NCBI RefSeq assembly: GCF_030271215.1
Contig: NZ_JASNGB010000095.1
Coordinates: 4,780-11,620 of the forward strand
From: Deinococcus rhizophilus
GTDB lineage: Bacteria > Deinococcota > Deinococci > Deinococcales > Deinococcaceae
DNA length: 6,841 bases
Direction: 5' to 3'
The translations under genes were made by a program, and so were the position numbers. How positions within the stretch are numbered: the first letter of the stretch is position 1; each line of letters opens with the position of its first letter. This document shows, piece after piece, positions 1-6,841 of the stretch. Under the pieces are notes generated by a model, which had not been told where the DNA came from, ran no database searches, and saw only the letters and a list, made by a program, of their open reading frames with translations.

Positions 1-13
1 GCACTTCGTCGGC

Positions 14-28
14 GATTCCATCGGAGTC
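14..28. repeat. Small imperfect hairpin at left edge
   Basis: GATTCC (14-19) and GGAGTC (23-28) can pair across a 3-base loop, with one G-U wobble. The element lies in the AT-richer left edge. It resembles the kind of short dispersed intergenic element found in Deinococcus genomes, but I cannot show that it is repeated from this window alone. Confidence 0.25.
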
Positions 29-51
29 CATATCAGACTGCCATACCCTGC

Positions 52-66
52 CGGGGTGTTCCCCCG
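52..66. repeat. GC hairpin, 5-bp stem
   Basis: CGGGG (52-56) pairs perfectly with CCCCG (62-66) around a 5-base loop. It lies about 170 bases beyond the hutH stop. No T-run follows on either strand, so a terminator role is only a possibility. Confidence 0.3.
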
Positions 67-78
67 CCGGGAGACAGT

Positions 79-95
79 CTTCAGGGGGGATGAAG
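79..95. repeat. Short hairpin, 5-bp stem with purine loop
   Basis: CTTCA (79-83) and TGAAG (91-95) are perfect inverted copies around a 7-base loop consisting of six G and one A. No T-run follows. It is the second of three inverted repeats downstream of hutH. Confidence 0.25.
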
Positions 96-168
96 CCTGC
101 CCGCTTGCCCCGCTCGGCGACATGAGCCCGCGCCCCGGTGACCCCGCTCCCGACTTTCAGGCCCGTGG

Positions 169-205
169 ACCCCGGCCCCCACGCGGCCCAGGTGCTGGCC
201 GGGGT
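169..205 (-). terminator. Candidate terminator hairpin for the hut operon
   Basis: A 9-base perfect inverted repeat, ACCCCGGCC (169-177) and GGCCGGGGT (197-205), encloses a 19-base spacer. It begins 33 bases past the hutH stop in the direction of transcription, where an operon terminator is expected. On the minus strand it is not followed by a U-rich tract, and the loop is long, so it may be a pause site, a 3'-end stabilising structure, or chance in GC-rich DNA. Confidence 0.35.
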
Positions 206-238
206 GCAGGCGCGGGGGGGCGGCGAACGCGTGAGCCT

Positions 239-1734
<1,496 letters not shown>

Positions 1735-1738
<4 letters not shown>

Positions 1739-2949
1739 GGCTTGGTCTCCTTGAGGGGCTGCCCGCCCACGTACACCCCGCGCACCGGGTTTGCCCCCAA
1801 CGCGAAGGCGAGGTCGCGCCAGTCGGCGGAATGCAGGGCGAGAAAGTCGGCCCGCGCACCGGGAACGAGGGCACCCCGGTCGCTCAGGCCCAGGGCGGCG
1901 GCGGCATTGACGGTGCAGGCGCTCAGCGCCTCGGCGGGGGTCAATCCACACAGCCGCACGGCGAGGGCGAGGGCCAGCTGCGAGCTGAACACGGGCGAGG
2001 AACCGGGGTTGAGGTCCGTTCCCACGGCCACGCACGCGCCCGCGTCCACCAGCGCACGGGCGGGCGCGGCGGGCAGCCCGAGGTGCAGGGTCACGCCGGG
2101 GAGAACGGTCGCCACGGTGTTCGAGGCCGCAAGCGCCGCAACCTGTGCCGGGCCGCTCGCCTCCAGATGGTCCACGCTGAGCGCCCCCAGCTCGCAGGCG
2201 AGTTCGGTGCCGCCCAGCGTGTGGAACTGGTCGGCGTGCAGCTTGGTGGCGAGGCCGTGGGCTTTTGCGGCTTGCAGCATGGCCCGCGTCTCCTCCAGCG
2301 TGAACGCCTCCCTCTCGCAGAACACGTCCACCGCCGCCGCCAGCCCGGCGCGGGCCACGTCGGGGATCAGTTCCTCGCAGACGGCGCGGACGTACCCGGC
2401 GCGTCCCTCGGTCGGGGGGACGTGGATCAGCAGGGTGGGAAGGAGCGCGAACTCGCTCCCAAGTTCCCGCACCGCCTCCAGCATCCTGACCTCGGCGTCG
2501 AAGTCCAGGCCGTAGCCGCTCTTGACTTCAACAGTCGTCGCGCCCGAATCCCGCAGGGCCTGCAGGCGCGGGCGGGCCAGCGCTACCAACCCGTCCCGCG
2601 TGGCCGCCGCCGTCGCCCGCATGGTCGAGCGGATGCCGCCGCCCCGCGCGAGGATGGTTTCGTAGGGCACCCCCTCCACCCGCGCCTCGAAGTCGGCCAG
2701 CCGGTCCCCGGCCCAGACCGCGTGGGTGTGGGGGTCCACCAGGCCAGGCACCACGGCCACCCCGCCGAGGTCGCGTTCTTCGGCGGATGCGGGAGCGTCG
2801 GCGCGGCGGCCCACCCAGCGAATCCGTCCGCCGGAGACGAGCAGGGCGGCGTCCTCCAGCACGGTCAGCTCGCGCATGGCCGCGCCACGCTGCGGGCCGG
2901 GGCGAGGGGTGACAAGCTGGGAAATGCCGGTGTAAAGCATGTCCGTCAT
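1735..2949 (-). CDS. hutI: Imidazolonepropionase (HutI)
   Basis: Third step of the pathway: a metal-dependent amidohydrolase that hydrolyses 4-imidazolone-5-propanoate to N-formimino-L-glutamate (EC 3.5.2.7) in the cytoplasm. The 404 residues match the usual length. Amidohydrolase hallmarks are visible in order: the metal-binding HTH at 74-76 ([13 protein letters not shown]), ARGGGIRST at 101-109, VKSGYGLD at 142-149, the metal ligand H238 in KLHADQF, DHLE at 260-263, and the metal-ligand aspartate D312 in [10 protein letters not shown]. The segment usually written TFLGAHAVPPE is here the shorter [10 protein letters not shown] (172-181), a divergent spot. ATG at 2949 lies 6 bases after GGAGGT and overlaps the hutG stop as ATGA. 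A second ATG at 2940 lacks such spacing. The gene's stop overlaps the hutH start by 4 bases. Confidence 0.96.
1747..1752 (-). promoter_or_regulatory. Shine-Dalgarno of hutH
   Basis: The minus strand reads AAGGAG, 8 bases before the GTG at 1738, within the last codons of hutI. It settles the GTG start of hutH and supports translational coupling to hutI. Confidence 0.75.
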
Positions 2950-3854
2950 CGGAAGACCTCCGCCAGCGTCTCCATGATCAGCCGCGCTCCGATCAGTTCG
3001 CTGCGCCCCGAGGGATCGAGGTTCGGCGCGAGTTCCACCAGGTCGAGGCCCACCACCGTGTTGCGGCGGGCCGTCTCCGCCAGCAGCCGCATCGCCTGCC
3101 CGTAGCTCAGGCCGTCCGGCTCCGGGCTACTCGTTCCCGGCAGCACGGCGGGGTCGAGGGCGTCGGCGTCCACGCTGAGGTACACGTTCTTCCCGGTCGG
3201 CAACCGTGCCAGCACCCCGGCGAGGTCGGCGGCCACCTCTTCCACCGGGATCAGCGTGTGGCCGCGTGCCCGCGCCGCTGCCACCGCCTCCCCATCGAAG
3301 CGCAGCCCGCGCAGGCCCACGGTCGTGATGTGGACGAGGTTGGGCAGGGCTTCCGCCGCCCGCCGAAAGGGGCTGGAGTTGGAATAGCGGGTGTCGTTGC
3401 GGGTGTCGGTGAAGTCCAGATGCGCGTCGAGCTGGACGACATGCAGCTCCGGCACGTCGCCAAAAGCCCGCAGCAGCGGAAAGGTGACGGAATGGTCGCC
3501 CCCCAGAAACACCGGCAGGCGGCAGCGTTCCCGCACCTGCCGCGCCGCGTCGGTGGTGCGGTCGCGGGCGAGTTCGGGTTCGAGGGAAGGCAGCACCACG
3601 TCGCCCGCGTCGGTGAAGGTCACGCCCCCCAAGCGGGTGGTGCCGTCCAGCCCGGTAAAGGGGGGCACGTACCGCAGGGACGCCTCCCGCAGCGCACGCG
3701 GCGCGAAGCGGGCGCCGGGGCGGAAGCCCAGCGCGATGTCGAAGGGGATGCCCAGCACGCCCACGTCCGAGCGCCAGTCGCCGTCCGGGGCTGCGTGCGG
3801 GGCGCGGGCAAAGGTGGCGATGCCGCTGTAGGGAAGGTGGCCAGGAGCAGTCAC
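2946..3854 (-). CDS. hutG: Formimidoylglutamase / agmatinase-like ureohydrolase (HutG)
   Basis: Member of the arginase/agmatinase ureohydrolase family, which uses a binuclear manganese centre. In this operon it most likely hydrolyses N-formimino-L-glutamate to L-glutamate and formamide (EC 3.5.3.8), the last hut step. Counting from GTG 3854 (302 residues), the metal motifs are GGDHS (118-122), DAHLD (143-147) and SVDADALDP (227-235), the last followed by the family signature PGTSSPEPDG. All expected Asp and His ligands are present. Substrate cannot be fixed by these motifs, since agmatinases share them; the function rests on the position between hutU and hutI. GTG 3854 is preferred because GGAG lies 7 bases upstream. 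An in-frame ATG at 3869 adds five residues and has only a weak GGGGA before it. The gene overlaps hutI by 4 bases. Confidence 0.88.
   Translation of the reverse strand: MTAPGHLPYSGIATFARAPHAAPDGDWRSDVGVLGIPFDIALGFRPGARFAPRALREASLRYVPPFTGLDGTTRLGGVTFTDAGDVVLPSLEPELARDRTTDAARQVRERCRLPVFLGGDHSVTFPLLRAFGDVPELHVVQLDAHLDFTDTRNDTRYSNSSPFRRAAEALPNLVHITTVGLRGLRFDGEAVAAARARGHTLIPVEEVAADLAGVLARLPTGKNVYLSVDADALDPAVLPGTSSPEPDGLSYGQAMRLLAETARRNTVVGLDLVELAPNLDPSGRSELIGARLIMETLAEVFR
2956..2961 (-). promoter_or_regulatory. Shine-Dalgarno of hutI
   Basis: The minus strand reads GGAGGT, a near-perfect anti-16S match, 6 bases before ATG 2949. It lies inside the 3' end of hutG, so ribosomes finishing hutG are positioned to restart on hutI. 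It favours ATG 2949 over the in-frame ATG at 2940. Confidence 0.8.
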
Positions 3855-3859
3855 GCGGC

Positions 3860-3867
3860 CTCTCCCC
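3860..3867 (-). promoter_or_regulatory. Shine-Dalgarno supporting the GTG start of hutG
   Basis: The minus strand reads GGGGAGAG, with its GGAG core 7 bases before GTG 3854. If translation instead starts at ATG 3869, this sequence is coding and the signal is coincidental. Only 26 bases separate GTG 3854 from the divergent uma2 start. Confidence 0.5.
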
Positions 3868-3868
3868 A

Positions 3869-3874
3869 TACCAT
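3869..3874 (+). promoter_or_regulatory. Candidate -10 box of a leaderless uma2 transcript
   Basis: TACCAT fits the TANNNT -10 consensus and ends 6 bases before the uma2 ATG at 3881, so transcription would start at or next to the A of the start codon. There is no purine-rich Shine-Dalgarno in front of that ATG. Leaderless genes with this arrangement are common in Deinococcus. No recognisable -35 hexamer is seen 16-18 bases upstream. The box overlaps the alternative hutG start codon. Confidence 0.45.
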
Positions 3875-3880
3875 GTCCCC

Positions 3881-4444
3881 ATGACCGACTCCGCGTTTCA
3901 GGCCATGAGCGTGGAGGAGTACCTGCGCTCGGAGGAAAGCAGTCCCCACAAGCGCGAGTACGTGGGCGGCTTCGTGTACCCGCTGCACGCGCACGCGGGG
4001 GTGAGTCAGCCGCACTCGCTGATCACCGGGAACATCTTTGCGGCGCTGCACCCCCACGCGAGGCGGCGGGGCTGCCGCCTCCATCACACCGATATGCGTC
4101 TGCACGTCGGCCACAGCATGTTCTACCCCGACGTGATGCTGGCGTGCGGACACGGCACGCCCCACGACTTTTACGAGACGACCCCCTGCCTGCTGGCCGA
4201 GGTCCTCTCGCCCAGCACCGCCGCCAACGACCGGGTGGGCAAGTACGCGATGTACACCGGCATCCCGACCCTCCAGACCTACCTGATCGTCGAGCAGGCC
4301 GAGCGCCGGGTCTACGAGTACCAGCGGGCGGGAGAAGAGTGGCGGCTGCGCGAGGTGGCCGGGGACGGCGAGGTGGGCGTGCCGTGCCTGGGCCTGAGCC
4401 TCACGCTGGAGGACGTGTACGGCGGGGTGATCGAACCGGGCTGA
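3881..4444 (+). CDS. Uma2 family (DUF820) restriction endonuclease-like protein
   Basis: A 187-residue protein of the Uma2/DUF820 family, whose fold is PD-(D/E)XK nuclease-like. Members are abundant in cyanobacteria and Deinococcus-Thermus and are mostly uncharacterised. Visible motifs: the N-terminal MSVEEYLR (9-16), KREYVGG (24-30), the acidic YPDVML (82-87, D84), and the core AEVLSPST (106-113) with E107, followed by ND (116-117) and KYAMY (121-125). The E-V-L-S spacing is the usual Uma2 form of the catalytic strand, so the nuclease core looks intact. It is unusually rich in histidine. It lies antisense within the hut cluster: its stop is 2 bases from the hutU stop, and its start is 11-26 bases from the hutG start. 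No Shine-Dalgarno precedes ATG 3881. A role in histidine breakdown is not indicated; its biological function is unknown. Confidence 0.9.
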   Translation: MTDSAFQAMSVEEYLRSEESSPHKREYVGGFVYPLHAHAGVSQPHSLITGNIFAALHPHARRRGCRLHHTDMRLHVGHSMFYPDVMLACGHGTPHDFYETTPCLLAEVLSPSTAANDRVGKYAMYTGIPTLQTYLIVEQAERRVYEYQRAGEEWRLREVAGDGEVGVPCLGLSLTLEDVYGGVIEPG

Positions 4445-4446
4445 CC

Positions 4447-6132
<1,686 letters not shown>

Positions 6133-6138
6133 GGGAGA

Positions 6139-6144
6139 ACCTCT
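6139..6144 (-). promoter_or_regulatory. Shine-Dalgarno of hutU
   Basis: The minus strand reads AGAGGT 6 bases before ATG 6132. It decides the start in a frame that is open much further upstream, and shows that hutU, unlike uma2 and iclR, has a leader. Confidence 0.7.
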
Positions 6145-6252
6145 GGGGGGAGACAGGGACGGAGCGGGGGTGGTCTGCCTATCTTCCGCGCTCCCGGCCC
6201 GCCCACAAGCCGACTCTCCGCATAGTCCGGAAACCCTCCAGCCCACATCCTC

Positions 6253-6258
6253 TACCCT
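6253..6258 (+). promoter_or_regulatory. Candidate -10 box of a leaderless iclR transcript
   Basis: TACCCT fits TANNNT and ends 6 bases before ATG 6265, exactly the spacing seen at uma2. No Shine-Dalgarno lies before this ATG, whose upstream stretch is pyrimidine-rich. No clear -35 hexamer is visible at 16-18 bases. An initiation point at the start codon itself is therefore the simplest reading. Confidence 0.45.
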
Positions 6259-6264
6259 GCTCGC

Positions 6265-6841
6265 ATGTCCCGCACCCAGAGCACCGTCCTCAGCGCCGTG
6301 CGGCTGCTGGAACTGTTCGACGCGGACCAGACGGAATGGACGCTGGGCGAGCTGGCGCGGAAGGTCGGGCAGCCCACGTCCACCGTTCACGAGGGGCTGA
6401 ATACGCTGGTCGCCACCGGCCTGCTGACGCGGGTGGGCTGGGGCCGCTACCGGCTGGGGTGGCGGCTGCTGAAGCTGAGTTCGGCCCTGTACGGCAGCCT
6501 GCCCTGGTATGCGCCCGCGCACGCGGCGATGGAGCGGGTGGCGCGGGGAACGCATCTGCTGGCCTTTCTGTGCGTGCTGGACGCCCCACCGGGAGAGAGT
6601 GGCCGGGTGCTGTGCGTGGCCCGCAGCGTGCAGGGCCGGGATGGGCCGCCCGTCGCGGGGGAACTGGACTTCGAATTGCCCCCCCACGCCACCGCGAGCG
6701 GAAAACTGCTGCTGGCGCTGGCAGGACGGGCCCTCCCCTCGCCCGCTCCGGCCTACACGGCGGCCACCCGCACCGACCCCGCCGCCTGGGAGGCCGAGGC
6801 CGCCGCCATCCGGGGCGCCGGGCACGCGGAAAGCGCCGACG
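6265..6841 (+). CDS. IclR-family transcriptional regulator, 3' end outside the window
   Basis: DNA-binding regulator of the IclR family; the first 192 residues are present and the frame is open to the window edge. Residues 5-68 form the winged helix-turn-helix: [14 protein letters not shown], then [20 protein letters not shown] containing the recognition helix, then [12 protein letters not shown] and the wing [13 protein letters not shown]. The effector-binding domain follows from about residue 80, with the family block [14 protein letters not shown] (139-152) and then [13 protein letters not shown] and [11 protein letters not shown], matching the usual YTxxTxTDPxxL and IRxxGYAxS pattern. The regulatory ligand and target are unknown; divergence from hutU suggests control of the hut operon. 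ATG 6265 begins right at the HTH domain with no Shine-Dalgarno. About 60 C-terminal residues would be expected beyond the edge. Confidence 0.9.
   Translation, partial: MSRTQSTVLSAVRLLELFDADQTEWTLGELARKVGQPTSTVHEGLNTLVATGLLTRVGWGRYRLGWRLLKLSSALYGSLPWYAPAHAAMERVARGTHLLAFLCVLDAPPGESGRVLCVARSVQGRDGPPVAGELDFELPPHATASGKLLLALAGRALPSPAPAYTAATRTDPAAWEAEAAAIRGAGHAESAD

Larger units (their letters stand above)
1..238. other. Non-coding flank downstream of hutH
   Basis: No open frame here has a credible start, ribosome binding site and codon pattern together. The first 50 bases are visibly less GC-rich than the rest of the window. The remainder is GC-rich with G/C homopolymer runs, including seven G at 214-220 and six G at 84-89. 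Three short inverted repeats follow one another (52-66, 79-95, 169-205), which suits the end of a transcription unit. The left edge may belong to a neighbouring feature cut off by the window. Confidence 0.6.
6133..6264. promoter_or_regulatory. Divergent hutU / iclR control region
   Basis: The 132 bases between the two start codons must hold the promoter of the hut operon and that of the regulator, and most likely the operator. Near hutU the plus strand is a purine tract with four G-runs (6133-6170). The middle part contains the self-complementary TCCGGA (6226-6231) and a loose TTCCG (6184-6188) / CGGAA (6228-6232) inverted pair. On the minus strand I find no TANNNT box with a good -35. A weak pairing of TTGTGG and GATAGG, 19 bases apart, is not convincing. 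The operator cannot be pinned down by eye. Confidence 0.6.

Noticed and set aside
1739..2035. Upstream extension of hutH into hutI
   Set aside because: The frame is open but encodes an Arg/Pro-rich stretch absent from the family; GTG 1738 has a Shine-Dalgarno and gives the normal N-terminus.
1831..3105. 424-residue plus-strand open frame opposite hutI
   Set aside because: Shadow of hutI in another frame, with biased composition and no family resemblance.
6178..6208. Possible hutU promoter (TTGTGG and GATAGG on the minus strand)
   Set aside because: The spacer is 19 bases and the -10 lacks the conserved final T; too weak to list as a promoter.
6184..6232. TTCCG / CGGAA inverted pair as an IclR operator
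   Set aside because: Five-base arms 39 bases apart are expected by chance in GC-rich DNA; IclR-type operators are usually compact palindromes of about 15 bases.
6133..6825. Upstream extension of hutU into the regulator gene
   Set aside because: The extra 231 residues are low-complexity antisense of iclR; urocanases start near ATG 6132, which has a Shine-Dalgarno.

Overview
The window carries a near-complete histidine utilisation (hut) locus from a high-GC bacterium. The very G+C-rich third codon positions, the gene set (HutU, an agmatinase-like HutG, HutI, HutH) and the mix of Shine-Dalgarno-led genes with apparently leaderless genes point to the genus Deinococcus or a close relative. This assignment is inference; nothing in the window is species-diagnostic.

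Layout from left to right. Positions 1-238 hold no convincing gene. They contain several small GC hairpins and a slightly AT-richer left edge, and form the downstream flank of the hut operon. Then, all on the minus strand and read right to left, come hutU (4447-6132), hutG (2946-3854), hutI (1735-2949) and hutH (239-1738). hutG/hutI and hutI/hutH each overlap by 4 bases (ATGA and GTGA), each with a good Shine-Dalgarno inside the preceding gene, so these three are clearly one translationally coupled unit. A small plus-strand gene for a Uma2-family (DUF820, PD-(D/E)XK nuclease-like) protein at 3881-4444 sits tail-to-tail with hutU (2-base gap) and head-to-head with hutG (26-base gap), splitting the hut genes. 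Right of hutU is a 132-base divergent intergenic region. Beyond it an IclR-family regulator starts at 6265 on the plus strand and runs off the window end.

Pathway. HutH deaminates L-histidine to urocanate. HutU hydrates urocanate to 4-imidazolone-5-propanoate. HutI opens the ring to N-formimino-L-glutamate. HutG hydrolyses this to L-glutamate and formamide. This is the four-step route; no hutF/formylglutamate branch, no histidine transporter and no HutC or HutP regulator is visible. The divergent IclR-type gene is the best candidate for local control of the operon.

Most of the window is ordinary catabolism. The points worth a second look are the antisense Uma2 gene inside the operon (a possible non-contiguous operon), two matching TANNNT boxes placed exactly 6 bases upstream of the uma2 and iclR start codons, the unassigned IclR regulator, and a G-run cluster over the hutU start. 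I see no convincing undescribed defence or mobile system.
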